Source: Hyphomicrobium zavarzinii ATCC 27496 | GTDB taxonomy: Bacteria; Pseudomonadota; Alphaproteobacteria; Rhizobiales; Hyphomicrobiaceae | Assembly: GCF_000383415.1 (NCBI RefSeq) | Contig: NZ_KB911265.1 | Coordinates: 1 to 64,000, forward strand | DNA length: 64,000 bases | Reading direction: 5' to 3' | Shown here: positions 9,541 through 19,584 of the stretch, piece after piece | Position numbering within the stretch: the first letter of the stretch is position 1 | How the letters are laid out: each line of letters begins with the position of its first letter | Notes under the pieces: model-generated | Told to the model about the DNA's origin: nothing | Seen by the model: only the letters and a program-made list of their open reading frames with translations | Databases searched by the model: none | Position numbers and translations under genes: made by a program

Positions 9541-10575
9541 GTGAACTGGATCAACAACGTCGTCCGGCCCAAGATCCGCAGCTTCCTCACGACGAAGCGC
9601 GAGGTTCCCGAGAACCTCTGGGTCAAGTGCCCGGAGACTGGCCAGATGGTCTTCTACAAGGACCTCGAGGCCAACCAATTCGTCGTGCCGGGCTCCAACT
9701 ACCATATGAAGATGGGCTCGCGCGCGCGGCTCACCAATCTCTTCGACGGCGGCGTGTTCGAGCAGGTCGCAGTCCCCACCGTCGCGCAGGATCCGCTGCG
9801 CTTCCGCGACGGACGGCGCTACACGGACCGCATCAAGGATGCCCGCGCCAAGACGGGCCTCGACGATGCCGTGCTGATCGGCGAAGGCACGCTCGACGGG
9901 CGCATGGTGGTCGCGGCCGCACAGGACTTCGAGTTCATGGGCGGCTCGCTCGGCATGGCCGCAGGTGAAGCCGTCATCGCCGGAATGCTGCGCGCAGTCG
10001 AGCTCAAGGCGCCGTTCATCCTGTTCGCGGCCTCGGGCGGCGCTCGTATGCAGGAGGGCATCCTTTCGCTGATGCAGATGCCGCGCACGACGATCGCCGT
10101 GCAACGCCTGCGCGATGCGAAGCTGCCGTATATCGTCGTGCTCACCGATCCGACCACGGGCGGCGTCACGGCCTCGTATGCAATGCTGGGCGACGTCCAC
10201 ATCGCCGAGCCCGGCGCACTCATCTGTTTCGCGGGGCCGCGCGTCATCCAGCAGACGATCCGCGAGCAGCTTCCCGACGGCTTCCAGCGGGCCGAGTATC
10301 TGCTTAGCCACGGCATGATCGACATGGTCGTGCATCGCCACAAGATGCGCGAAACGCTGAGCCGCATCTGCAGCCTGCTGATGCACGGCGCAGCCATCGA
10401 CAAGACCAAGGCGCGGCGCGGAAACGGCAAGATGCCGGTCAACGGAAGCGTGGACGGCAAGCTGATCGAATCCGCCGTCGAGCTGGAGCCTGTCGAAGAG
10501 GACAAGCGCTTCGGCGAGCAGAAGGGCGATGCGGACGCCGCCGGCGGCACCGCCAGGGAACAACCCAGGAATTGA
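9541..10575 (+). CDS. accD: Acetyl-CoA carboxylase carboxyltransferase subunit beta
   Basis: With AccA it transfers the carboxyl group from biotin-BCCP to acetyl-CoA, making malonyl-CoA for fatty acids. 344 residues; the crotonase-like core has [13 protein letters not shown], the oxyanion region [12 protein letters not shown], and [14 protein letters not shown]. The N-terminal zinc ribbon that normally has four cysteines keeps only one (KCPETG); the others are Thr, Val and Ser, as in other Hyphomicrobiales as far as I recall. GTG start with GAGGAG upstream. It sits in the usual trpA-accD-folC order. Confidence 0.96.
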   Translation: MNWINNVVRPKIRSFLTTKREVPENLWVKCPETGQMVFYKDLEANQFVVPGSNYHMKMGSRARLTNLFDGGVFEQVAVPTVAQDPLRFRDGRRYTDRIKDARAKTGLDDAVLIGEGTLDGRMVVAAAQDFEFMGGSLGMAAGEAVIAGMLRAVELKAPFILFAASGGARMQEGILSLMQMPRTTIAVQRLRDAKLPYIVVLTDPTTGGVTASYAMLGDVHIAEPGALICFAGPRVIQQTIREQLPDGFQRAEYLLSHGMIDMVVHRHKMRETLSRICSLLMHGAAIDKTKARRGNGKMPVNGSVDGKLIESAVELEPVEEDKRFGEQKGDADAAGGTAREQPRN

Positions 10576-10842
10576 GCTCGCCAGACGACTGGCGCGGGGC
10601 GTTGTGCCGATGGATTTGGCGCTCGTGCAAGGAGCGTTTCCGCTCCGGGACGCATTATTTCGCACTGCGGGATATTTCCTGTGCGTGTCGAGTCCTGTTG
10701 ACCTCTCCCCAGGGCCAGGGCTTTCTCTCTTCGCCGGGCAGCCGGTTCCCACTATTCTCGACGCAGGCCAGCAGGAATCGCATGCAGATTGCGCGATCAA
10801 GACTGGCAGTGCGGGCGATGCCCGCTGAAGGAGGAGCGTGCC

Positions 10843-12174
10843 ATCCTAACTAGCGACCAGCTCCTCGCGGACATGAAGCTCCTGCACCCCAAGCTCATCG
10901 ATCTTTCGCTCGGGCGGGTGGAGCGGCTTCTGGCCAAGCTCGGTAACCCGCACAAGTCTCTTCCGCCCGTCATTCATATCGCGGGTACGAACGGCAAGGG
11001 CTCGGTCACGGCCTACCTCAAGGCCATGCTAACGGCGGCCGGCAAGCGCGTGCACGTCTACACCTCTCCGCATCTCGTGCGCTTCCATGAGCGCATCGAG
11101 CTGGCGAGCGCGCCAGGCCTCACGCAGCCGATCGCGGAAGCGGATCTCGTCGACGTGCTGTCGCGCACGCAGGCGGTGAACAGCGGCGACGACATCACGC
11201 AATTCGAGATCACCACCGCGGCGGCGTTCCTGGCGTTTGCGGAGCACCCTGCCGACATCGTTCTGCTGGAAGTGGGTCTCGGCGGACGTCTCGACGCGAC
11301 CAACGTGATCGCAAAGCCCACGCTCACCGTCATCACGCCGATCTCGCTCGATCATGCCGAAAAGCTCGGCGGGACCATCGAGAGCATCGCGACGGAAAAG
11401 GCGGGCATCCTGAAGCGTGGCGTCGAGTGCATCGTCTCGCAGCAGGAAGACAGCGTGCACGAGGTCATTGCGCGCGAGGCGACACGCGTTGGGGCAAACC
11501 TTTTCGTGTGGGGGCAGAACTTCGACGCCTACGAGCAGCGCGGCCGTCTCATCGTGCAGAAGTCGGACCATCTTCTCGACCTGCCGCTGCCTGCGCTCAT
11601 CGGGCGCCATCAGATCATCAACGCGGGCACGGCAGTCGCGGCTGCACTGGAGTTGAAGGACGTCGTGCTCGACGAGGCCTCGATCGAGCGCGGGCTCGTC
11701 AATGCACGCTGGCCCGCCCGCATGCAGCGCATCGACAGCGGGCCGCTTCCTTCGCTGCTCAAGCCGGGCTCGGAGCTGTGGCTGGACGGCGGGCACAATC
11801 CCGCTGCAGGCCTCGTGATCGCGCAATCGCTCGCAGACCTCGAGGAGCGCGCGCCGAAGCCGCTCTATCTCGTCGTCGGCATGCTCGGCCTCAAGGATGC
11901 CCCGGGCTTCCTCGGACCGTTCCGCGGGCTTGCGCGCCACGTTGTCGGCGTGCCGATCCCCGGCGCGCACGAGGCACCGTTCTCGCCGGATGCCTTGGCC
12001 GATGCGGCACGCTCGGTCTCGCTCAGCGCGGAGGCGGCTCCGTCCGTCGAAGCCGCGCTCAAGCGCATCGAGGCGATCGATGCCGGGCCCAAGCGCATCC
12101 TCATCACGGGATCGCTTTATCTCGCGGGGCATGTGCTGGCGCTGCAGGAAGGCGTGGAGCCGCAGGCGAACTAG
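10843..12174 (+). CDS. folC: Bifunctional folylpolyglutamate / dihydrofolate synthase
   Basis: Adds glutamate to dihydropteroate and to reduced folates. The Mur-ligase fold is clear: P-loop GTNGKGS, the TSPHLVRFHERI folate loop, LEVGLGGRLDATN, SLDHAEKLG, and WLDGGHNPAA. Start is uncertain. A perfect SD, AAGGAGG at 10828-10834, is followed after eight bases by ATC at 10843, which gives an N-terminus of normal length. The alternatives are ATG 10873 with no SD, which shortens the family N-terminus, and TTG 10789. The 267 bp between accD and this start hold nothing I recognise. Confidence 0.95.
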   Translation: MLTSDQLLADMKLLHPKLIDLSLGRVERLLAKLGNPHKSLPPVIHIAGTNGKGSVTAYLKAMLTAAGKRVHVYTSPHLVRFHERIELASAPGLTQPIAEADLVDVLSRTQAVNSGDDITQFEITTAAAFLAFAEHPADIVLLEVGLGGRLDATNVIAKPTLTVITPISLDHAEKLGGTIESIATEKAGILKRGVECIVSQQEDSVHEVIAREATRVGANLFVWGQNFDAYEQRGRLIVQKSDHLLDLPLPALIGRHQIINAGTAVAAALELKDVVLDEASIERGLVNARWPARMQRIDSGPLPSLLKPGSELWLDGGHNPAAGLVIAQSLADLEERAPKPLYLVVGMLGLKDAPGFLGPFRGLARHVVGVPIPGAHEAPFSPDALADAARSVSLSAEAAPSVEAALKRIEAIDAGPKRILITGSLYLAGHVLALQEGVEPQAN

Positions 12175-12228
12175 CCGGCAGCGCATCTAGATGCTGGCCT
12201 GTAGTTTTCGAACTCTCCGCAAAAACAA

Positions 12229-12256
12229 AAGGGCTCCGACGGATGTCGGAGCCCTT
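12229..12256 (-). terminator. trxA terminator (possibly shared with folC)
   Basis: GGGCTCCGAC at 12231-12240 and GTCGGAGCCC at 12245-12254 form a perfect 10-bp stem with a 4-nt loop. Read on the minus strand it is followed by TTTTGTTTTTG, a good U-tract for trxA. On the plus strand the T-run after the stem is weak, so termination of folC here is less certain. Confidence 0.85.
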
Positions 12257-12281
12257 CGTCATTCGATAGCGTGCAGCGCGC

Positions 12282-12626
12282 CTAGGCCTTCGCGACCAGG
12301 GTCTCGCCGATCTGCGAGCCCAGCCACTCTTCGAGCTTGCGCTTCTGGACGAGTGCGCCGACGTGCTGGCCGGCGACCTGACCGTTCTTGAAGACGATCA
12401 GCGTCGGCATGGCGCGGATGCCGTACTTCGTCGTGATGGCGGGGCTCTGGTCCACGTCGATCTTCACGACCTTGACCTTGCCCTTCTGCTCAGCCGCGAC
12501 CTGCTCGAGAGCGGGCGCCATAGCCTTACAGGGACCGCACCATTCGGCGAAGAAATCGACGAGAACGGGCTCGGTCGACTTCAGAACTTCCTCGTCGAAC
12601 GTCTTGTCGGATACGAGTGCGGTCAT
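12282..12626 (-). CDS. trxA: Thioredoxin
   Basis: A cytoplasmic disulfide reductase of 114 residues. The thioredoxin fold is complete: VLVDFFAEWCGPCKAMAP with the WCGPC active site near residue 30, the buried Asp (VKIDVDQ), and the cis-Pro loop in RAMPTLIVF. AAGGAG lies eight bases before the ATG. It reads convergently with folC and shares the intergenic hairpin. Downstream of addA on the same strand, with a 149-bp gap that could hold its own promoter. Confidence 0.97.
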   Translation of the reverse strand: MTALVSDKTFDEEVLKSTEPVLVDFFAEWCGPCKAMAPALEQVAAEQKGKVKVVKIDVDQSPAITTKYGIRAMPTLIVFKNGQVAGQHVGALVQKRKLEEWLGSQIGETLVAKA

Positions 12627-12775
12627 CTTACGAATCTCCTTGTTCGGCGTCAGCCGAGAGCTGTGATGTTGCGTCTTATACGGGGAATTTCATCTTCCGG
12701 ATCATATCCGGCGGGGTTCCCTCAAGCGCGATCCACTCGCTGGCTGCGCGGATCGTGAACGTAGGAATGCCGACC

Positions 12776-15700
12776 TCATGCGTCAAGACTGGATATATCC
12801 AACCGCCAGAGTTCGGCAGCATAAGCGTCGAGCGTTTCTTGAGGGATTTCCATGAGATAGGGACCTTGCGTCCAGAGCAGAGCAGCGCGGACCGGCTTGT
12901 CCGGGACGATTTCGCGCACAGCCAGGCGGTAGGCGGCAAGCTGGTAGAGATAGACCGGCGCGACGGCCGCCAGATCGCGCGGGGCGCCGCGGTTGGTCTT
13001 GTAGTCGACGATGAGGGCTTCGCTGTCCGTGATGGCCAGCCGATCGAGCTGACCGGCAATGCGAAGCGGCGGGCCCGCCGCGCCATCGGGACGGGGAATC
13101 ACCGCCACGACCGGCACCTCGGCCTGGCTTCCGGCGCCGAACACTGGCGCAAAAGTTGTATCAGTCAAGATGGCCAGCACCTCTTCGGCAATACTCGCGA
13201 GCGTGCGTGCCGGAAGGCCGCGTCCGCGCTCGGCCAGAAAGGCCTTCGCCGCCTTCGCGCGAGCCTTGGGCGGAATGGCAGGCAGATGCTCCAGCAGGGC
13301 GTGCGTGAGCGTGCCGCGCAGGAAGCGGGACTGATCGGCGAGCTTGCCCGGGCTCATGGCCGCGGGCTCGGCCTTGGGGTCCTTCGGCGGCGGCGCCGGC
13401 AGCGGCTCGCCTTCATCGTCGGTATCGTAGGGCGCGAGCCGTGATGGAGCGAGCGGCACCGTGAGCTGGGGCTCGCGCGGCACCGCGGTTTCACTCCACG
13501 GCGGAAGCGGAGCAGCGGCTTGCTGCGCCGTCAGCGTAACCTTGGGCCGCTCCGGCTCGGCCGTCTGTGGCACGGCGAGGCGCAGCACCTCACGGCCTCC
13601 ATCTCCCGGAACGCGTTCGAGCGCGCCTTCCAAGCCATTGCGGATCAGCTCGTACCAGCAGCCGGGCTCGGGACCGCGGCGCCCTTCGAAGCCTGCCACG
13701 TAGAGGCGATCGCGCGCGCGCGTCATCGCGACGTAGAGCAGCCGGTTGCGCTCCTCGCGGTCCTTCTGCTTCAGGCTATCGCGCGCCTCGCGGATCGGAT
13801 CGAGCCCGCCCGTGCCCTTCACCGGCCAGACGAACGGGGGCGGCGTGCCTCCTGGGCGCTGCATCGCGTCGAGCTTCATGGGGCGGCCCGCCTGGCTCGC
13901 GGCCGAGCCTGCGCTGCACGTGTCGGGGAGGAACACGACGGGGGCCTCCAGCCCCTTGGCGCCGTGCACCGTCATGACACGCACCTGATTGCGGCCATGC
14001 TCCATGTCGCGTTTGATGTCGCGCGTGCCGTCGCGCATGAACGAGAGGAAGCCGGCGAGCGAGGGCGGCGCGCCATCGTCGTAGGTGAGCGCGAGATTGA
14101 GGAACTCGTCGAGCGGATCGATGGCATCGGGGCCGAGACGCGCGATGAGCTTCGCGCGCACCTGGTCGCGATCGAGGAGGTCTGCGAAGAACTCGAACGG
14201 CGGACGGAAGTCGGCCGCCTTGCGCCAGCGCTTCAGCGTTTCCGCCGCCTCGGTGAAGCGCGGCGTGTCCTTGCCCATTTCGAGCAGAGCCTTCCAAAGC
14301 GTGCCCTTGCGCGGCTCGTCGGCCCGTTCCCGTCCCCTGAAGGCGAGCGCGGTGAGATCCGAGTCATCGAGGCCGAAGATCGGGCTCTTCAGCACCTCGG
14401 CCAGGGCGAGATCGTCCTCGGGGAGCGTCAGGAAGTCTCCCAGCGAGAGCATGTCCTGCACCGCGATCTGCTCGGTAAGGCGCATGCGGTCCGCACCGGC
14501 GACAGGGATGTCGCGCGCCTTCAGCGCCTGCACCATCGGGGCTGCGAAGGGCGCGCGCTTGCGCACGAGGATCAGGATATCGCCGGGCTCGATGGGACGG
14601 CCTGCTGACGCCAGCATCTCGCCCCGCGCGAGCCAGTCCCTGATGGTGTCCGCGATGCGGTTGGCGAGCTTGACGACGGGCGGCTCCGCCGACTGCTCCT
14701 CCAGCGGCGACCAGGCATCCGCGGGATCGACGTCGACCACCTGCTCCGTCGGCCAGATCTCCACGAGACCGGCATGGCCTGCGCGCTTTGCCGCGTGCGG
14801 GGCGGGCGTGACGCCGGGCGTGCGCAAGGGATCGGCGAACACGCGATCCACCGCATCGAGCACGGGAGCGACGGTTCGGAACGACAGCGTGAGCGGGATG
14901 CGCCGCCACGTCACCCCGGCGCTGGCGCCGAGCTCCGCGAACCGGTTTCCCATCTCCGAGAACATTTCCGGCGCGGCACCCTGGAACGAATAGATGGACT
15001 GCTTCTCGTCACCCACCGCGAACAGCGTGCGCGGCTCCTCGCGAGCGCCCACCCCGGAGAAGAACTCGGTGGCGATGGCCTCGACGACGCGCCACTGCGA
15101 GGGGCTCGTATCCTGGCTTTCGTCCACCAGGATGTGATCGAGCCCCTTGTCGAGCTTGAACAGCACCCATTCGGCAGACTCGCGCGTTGAAAGCAGGTTG
15201 CGGGTGCGGGCGATGAGATCGTCGAAATCGAGCGCGGCGCGCCGCACCTTGGCTTCCGTGTAGCGCTGCTGCACGGCATCGGCGAGACGCAGGAGCGCCA
15301 TGGTCGCCTCCACGATGGCCGCACCCTGCTGCTCGGCATAGAGGGCGACGAAGCGGCCTTGCGCGCGCGCGAGCATCGGCTCGACCTCCGGGTTCTTCTC
15401 CTTCAGCGCCTTGGTGAGGAACTTGTCGCGGGGTGCGCCGTCGCTCTTCAGGAACAACCCCGAAAGGGCTTCGATGCGCGCGTGGTCGGTTGCGGCCTGA
15501 AGCGCATCGGTGATCTTCGCGGCCATGTTGGCGTCGGTCTTGCCGCCACCTAGCAGGACAGACCGCACGTGCGCGAGATCGCGCGGCGAGAGCAGGGTTG
15601 CAGCTTCCGCCTGAATGGCGGCGCGCGTGATGCCGGAACGAATGGAAAAGTGGCGCCGGTAGAGTTCGTCCACCGCGCCGAGGCCGGACGGCCCGCCGTC

Positions 15701-16366
15701 CGAAACGGACGGCATGCGCACGGCCGTCTCCAGCCAGTCGCGGTGGCTCAAGGCATCGGCCAGGATCTCGTCGAAGCGATCGTCGGCGGCGTAGGCGATG
15801 GCGGCTTCGAGCGCCTGCCCCATCGGGCTCGACCGCTTGCGCGCGGCGGCGCCGATGACCTGATCGATGGCCTCGCGCATGAGCTTGCGGGATGTTTCCT
15901 CATCGAGGATCGCGAAGCCCGGCGTCACACCGGCTTCGAGCGGGAAGCGCTGAAGCAGGCGTTCGGCGAACGCGTGGATGGTCTGCACGCTGAGGCCGCC
16001 CGGCGTCTCGGTGGCGCGCGTGAAGAGCGTGCGGGCGAGCGCGGTCTCCTCGGGAGCGGGCACACGGCCCAGGAACTCCGTCAACGTGCGCGCAAGGTCG
16101 CTCTCCGGCAGCATCACCCATTTCGAGAGGCTCTCGAATACGCGCTTCGACATCTCGGCCGCGGCGGCCTTGGTGTAGGTGAGGCAGAGGATGCGCTCGG
16201 GCGGCGTTCCTGCGAGCAGGAGGCGCAGCACGCGCATGGTGAGCACGTGCGTCTTGCCGGTGCCCGCGTTGGCGCTGACCCAGACCGAGGCGACGGGGTC
16301 CGCCGCGTCGGCCTGGAGGCGCGTGGTGCGCTCGAGCTCAGCCTTGATGGACGCGAGGTTGGACAT
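12776..16366 (-). CDS. addA: Double-strand break repair helicase AddA (alphaproteobacterial type)
   Basis: The UvrD-like helicase and nuclease subunit of the AddAB complex, which resects double-strand breaks before RecA loading. The 1196-residue protein has Walker A ANAGTGKT at 32-39, the DFDDLIARTR block, Walker B/motif II HILVDESQDTS, GDEKQSIYSFQGA (motif III), VMTVHGAKGLEAPVVFLP (motifs V/VI region) and LLYVAMTRAR. The C-terminal RecB-type nuclease shows ALIVDYKTNR. AGGAGGT precedes the ATG, which lies only 3 bp after the addB stop. Confidence 0.95.
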   Translation of the reverse strand: MSNLASIKAELERTTRLQADAADPVASVWVSANAGTGKTHVLTMRVLRLLLAGTPPERILCLTYTKAAAAEMSKRVFESLSKWVMLPESDLARTLTEFLGRVPAPEETALARTLFTRATETPGGLSVQTIHAFAERLLQRFPLEAGVTPGFAILDEETSRKLMREAIDQVIGAAARKRSSPMGQALEAAIAYAADDRFDEILADALSHRDWLETAVRMPSVSDGGPSGLGAVDELYRRHFSIRSGITRAAIQAEAATLLSPRDLAHVRSVLLGGGKTDANMAAKITDALQAATDHARIEALSGLFLKSDGAPRDKFLTKALKEKNPEVEPMLARAQGRFVALYAEQQGAAIVEATMALLRLADAVQQRYTEAKVRRAALDFDDLIARTRNLLSTRESAEWVLFKLDKGLDHILVDESQDTSPSQWRVVEAIATEFFSGVGAREEPRTLFAVGDEKQSIYSFQGAAPEMFSEMGNRFAELGASAGVTWRRIPLTLSFRTVAPVLDAVDRVFADPLRTPGVTPAPHAAKRAGHAGLVEIWPTEQVVDVDPADAWSPLEEQSAEPPVVKLANRIADTIRDWLARGEMLASAGRPIEPGDILILVRKRAPFAAPMVQALKARDIPVAGADRMRLTEQIAVQDMLSLGDFLTLPEDDLALAEVLKSPIFGLDDSDLTALAFRGRERADEPRKGTLWKALLEMGKDTPRFTEAAETLKRWRKAADFRPPFEFFADLLDRDQVRAKLIARLGPDAIDPLDEFLNLALTYDDGAPPSLAGFLSFMRDGTRDIKRDMEHGRNQVRVMTVHGAKGLEAPVVFLPDTCSAGSAASQAGRPMKLDAMQRPGGTPPPFVWPVKGTGGLDPIREARDSLKQKDREERNRLLYVAMTRARDRLYVAGFEGRRGPEPGCWYELIRNGLEGALERVPGDGGREVLRLAVPQTAEPERPKVTLTAQQAAAPLPPWSETAVPREPQLTVPLAPSRLAPYDTDDEGEPLPAPPPKDPKAEPAAMSPGKLADQSRFLRGTLTHALLEHLPAIPPKARAKAAKAFLAERGRGLPARTLASIAEEVLAILTDTTFAPVFGAGSQAEVPVVAVIPRPDGAAGPPLRIAGQLDRLAITDSEALIVDYKTNRGAPRDLAAVAPVYLYQLAAYRLAVREIVPDKPVRAALLWTQGPYLMEIPQETLDAYAAELWRLDISSLDA

Positions 16367-16369
16367 GAC

Positions 16370-19300
16370 TCAGACCTCCTCCTCGCCAGAGGCACCGGAC
16401 GACCATTCGGCAACGCGCGCGAGATGCGCGTATTCGTCGTAGTCGTATCCGAAGCGCGCGCGCCGCAGGGGACGATAGGGCGTCCGTTCGTCGTCGAAGC
16501 GGGCGACGTGACGCTGGAGGCCGACGAGAGCCTCCGCCGCCAGCGTGGCGACGTCCGGCACCTTGACATCGTGCTCCTCGCCCGGGGGCTCACCGCCGGA
16601 CGCGCGAATGTAGCGTAGCGTGGCGACGGGGCGCTTCGGCATCTTCTCGAAGCCGAGCGTCGCATCGCCTGCGATGGCGGCTTCGAGCGGAAGCTGCGGC
16701 GCGACGCCCGCGAGCACCTTGGTATCGCTCGGCGGATTGCCGGTCTTATAATCGGAGATCACCAGCGCTTCTTGCATGATATCGATGCGGTCGGCGCGAG
16801 CCGTCAGCGTGAACGGTCCGGCCGGCGCGGCGAACACGAGCTGGCCGTTGATTTCCGTCCTCACTTGCGCGACGCCCGCGCGCCGTGCGGGCTCGGTGGC
16901 GGCAAACCACGCGGCAAAGCGCTCGAAGCGGGGAATCCAGAACGCGGCGATGCGGGGATGGGCGGCGTAGGCATCGAGCGTCGCCCGCGCGAAGCGGACA
17001 AGCTCGGCCTCGGTGTTTTCCGGAAGCTCCGTCGGATAAGCCTCCGCGAACGCAGACAGGGCGCCGTGGATGATGCTGCCGCGAAGCGCCGCGCCAGGCG
17101 GCTGGCCCAGCGGATCGAGCGGCTCGAGTTTCAGAATGTCACGGGCGAAGATCGCGTAGGGATTGCCGATCCAGGTCTCGATGCGCGAGACGGACAGCTT
17201 GCGGGGGCGCTGCGCGAGCGTGGGACGCGGCTCCGGCGCCTTGAGGCGCGGCACGGGCGCGACAGCATCGCGCTGACGCGCCCATGCGAGCCAAGGTTGC
17301 TTCGGCACGAGGGCGGAGCCGACGTTCATGCCATCGAGCAAGGCTTGCAGACGCAGCAGCCAGCGCGACGGCACGGTGGGCACGCCATCCTTCTTCTCGG
17401 CCCGCGTGAGGATCACCTCCGGAGCGGCGAGCAGCGTCGCGAAATCGTGGGCGGACTGTCCGATCTTCTCCTCGGGCGAAGGCAGACCGAGCGCTTCGCG
17501 CATGGGCCGGTTGAGCCAGGGACCGGGATCCGACGATTTGGGCCACGTGCCGTCGTTGAGCGAACCCAGGATGACCACGTCGGTCTGCTGCAATCGCGCT
17601 TCGAACGGTCCCCAGATGAAGAGACGCGGATGGACGGGGCCGCGCGGGCGCACGGTCTCGGCGCTCGCAAGGCTGCGATAGAGATCGGCGTAATCGGCAG
17701 GAGGCAGCTCGAGTGGCGGAAGTTGCTCGTCGAGCAGGCTCGCGAAGAAACGCGCGGCCGTCTCGCCCGCCTCATCGCGCCAGAGCGAGCTTTCCGGCTC
17801 GTCCTTCCCGTCGGGATCGGGAGGCAGCTCGGCCATGGCTTCAGCGGCCTTGCAATGCGCGTCCACCAGGGCGCGAAGCGGCACAGGCGCGCCAGGCTCG
17901 TACAGCGCGATCAGCGGGGCGAAGGCCGCGCGGAAGCGCGCCAGCAGATCGCGTGCGCCTTGCCAATCCTCGGTCCAGAGACGCGTGACGGCCGGATGGA
18001 GGCGCACGCGGCGGTCGCGATCGGCGGAGGCACGCTCGAAGGCGGCTTCCACGCCGTCGAGGCCATCGCCAAGGTAGGGCGTGCGGAAGGTCGCGATTTC
18101 GAGAGCGCGCGCGGCGCGGCGTGCCGCGAAGGGATCGAGGCCGAGGCGCGTCAACGGATGCTTCAGAAGCGCAACCACCTCGGCGGGGGCAAAGCGCGTC
18201 GCGGCGGCATTGACCACGAGATCGAGGAAGGCGCCGGGCGGCGTCTTGGCGAGCGGCCGGCCGGCGGAATCGTCCACCTTGATGCCCCAGGCTTCGAGGC
18301 GGATGGCGACGCGGCGGGCGAGGAGACGATCCGGGGAGACGAGCGCGGCGGTGCGGCCCGGCGTCTCGGCGGCTTCACGCAGAATGAGCGCGACGGCCTC
18401 CGCCTCGTCCTGCGATGTCGGCGCCTCGATGAGGCTCAGGCCTTGCGGCGCGGCGCCTGCCGGATCTCGGCGCGCGGCGGCGGCGAAGGCTTCCCAGCGC
18501 TCGGTCGTTCCGGCCGGGCGCATGGCCTCGGCGATGAGACGGCTGCGGGCCCGCGCGGCCTCCGAGGCGTGCTCGCCCAGGCGCTGCACGGCGGAACGCT
18601 CGCAGCCCAATTGATCAAGCAGCTTCTTCAAGCCGAACTGAGGGTGCTCAGGATGCTCGGGGCCGATGGTGCTCCAGCTTTCGGCATCGAGATCGGTATC
18701 GAGCGCGGGCAGCACGATGGCGCCTTGCGGCAGACCGGCGACGGCGCGCATCAGCTCTACTGTCGCGGGAATGGAGCCGGTGACGCCGGCGACGATAACG
18801 GGCGCATCGGGCGGCGAGGTTGCGAGGCGGTTCGCCTCGGCGCGGATCACGGCGTTGCGGCGGCCCACGGCGGAGAGGTGGCCGCTCTGCGCGAGATAAC
18901 CCGGCCACGCCTGCGTAACGATCTCCAGGAACTGGAGCGTCTTCTGCCAATGCTCGGAGAACATCTCGGGCACGAGCTTGGCGAGGCCGTCGAGGCTCAC
19001 GTTCTCGGTCTCGACCATGTCCATCAGAGCGGCAAGCTCTTTGGCGAGAACGGACGCTTGCGCGGGCGTGCTGCTCCCCGCCGCGGCCAGCGGCTCCAGC
19101 GCCGCGTCTCCGCGCGCCCGGTGCATGGCCTCGGTCCACCTCTGGATGAGGCTCGCGAGAACGAGGCGGCGCTCCAACTCCGAAATGGCGGGTGGGATAG
19201 CGCCGAGATCAGCCGATGCCTCGGGTTGCGCGGCCGCCGAGATCAGCGACAGATCCTCCTCGCCTTCGGAGATCGCCACGATCTTGGGCAGAAGCAGCGC

Positions 19301-19513
19301 ACGGCCACCGGAGGCGCGCAGGAAGGCATCCTGCAAGGCACGCGTGGCGCGCCGCGTCGGCAGGTAGAGCGTGATGCGCGGCAGGTCCATCAAACCGGGC
19401 GCATGGCCGCCCGAAGCAGGCAGGCTGCCGTCGAGAATCGCCGTCGCCAGGCAATCGAGGAACGGCCGCCCAGCTTCAACAGTGTAGATATTTGCGCGTT
19501 CCCGCAGCGTCAT
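16370..19513 (-). CDS. addB: Double-strand break repair protein AddB (alphaproteobacterial type)
   Basis: Partner of AddA; a helicase-like scaffold with a nuclease domain. Reading from ATG 19513 gives 1047 residues starting TLRERANIYTVEAGRPF, the family N-terminus. The open frame upstream to 19711 overlaps the preceding gene and is not family-like. LYLPTRRATRALQDAF fits the degenerate first helicase block, and no intact Walker A is seen, as expected for alpha AddB. The C-terminal PD-(D/E)XK nuclease has VISDYKTGNPP. The large plus-strand ORF across this gene is a GC-driven shadow. Confidence 0.93.
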   Translation of the reverse strand: MTLRERANIYTVEAGRPFLDCLATAILDGSLPASGGHAPGLMDLPRITLYLPTRRATRALQDAFLRASGGRALLLPKIVAISEGEEDLSLISAAAQPEASADLGAIPPAISELERRLVLASLIQRWTEAMHRARGDAALEPLAAAGSSTPAQASVLAKELAALMDMVETENVSLDGLAKLVPEMFSEHWQKTLQFLEIVTQAWPGYLAQSGHLSAVGRRNAVIRAEANRLATSPPDAPVIVAGVTGSIPATVELMRAVAGLPQGAIVLPALDTDLDAESWSTIGPEHPEHPQFGLKKLLDQLGCERSAVQRLGEHASEAARARSRLIAEAMRPAGTTERWEAFAAAARRDPAGAAPQGLSLIEAPTSQDEAEAVALILREAAETPGRTAALVSPDRLLARRVAIRLEAWGIKVDDSAGRPLAKTPPGAFLDLVVNAAATRFAPAEVVALLKHPLTRLGLDPFAARRAARALEIATFRTPYLGDGLDGVEAAFERASADRDRRVRLHPAVTRLWTEDWQGARDLLARFRAAFAPLIALYEPGAPVPLRALVDAHCKAAEAMAELPPDPDGKDEPESSLWRDEAGETAARFFASLLDEQLPPLELPPADYADLYRSLASAETVRPRGPVHPRLFIWGPFEARLQQTDVVILGSLNDGTWPKSSDPGPWLNRPMREALGLPSPEEKIGQSAHDFATLLAAPEVILTRAEKKDGVPTVPSRWLLRLQALLDGMNVGSALVPKQPWLAWARQRDAVAPVPRLKAPEPRPTLAQRPRKLSVSRIETWIGNPYAIFARDILKLEPLDPLGQPPGAALRGSIIHGALSAFAEAYPTELPENTEAELVRFARATLDAYAAHPRIAAFWIPRFERFAAWFAATEPARRAGVAQVRTEINGQLVFAAPAGPFTLTARADRIDIMQEALVISDYKTGNPPSDTKVLAGVAPQLPLEAAIAGDATLGFEKMPKRPVATLRYIRASGGEPPGEEHDVKVPDVATLAAEALVGLQRHVARFDDERTPYRPLRRARFGYDYDEYAHLARVAEWSSGASGEEEV

Positions 19514-19584
19514 CGCCAGCGTGATGCCCCCAGACCCCGTCAAAGTGCGCAGACGCGTGGGGTATAGCACTATCGGGAAGGGTT

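Noticed and set aside
16772-19567. 931-codon plus-strand ORF antisense to addB
   Set aside because: High-GC shadow; its product is Arg/Gly/His-rich with no motif, while the minus-strand frame carries AddB motifs throughout.
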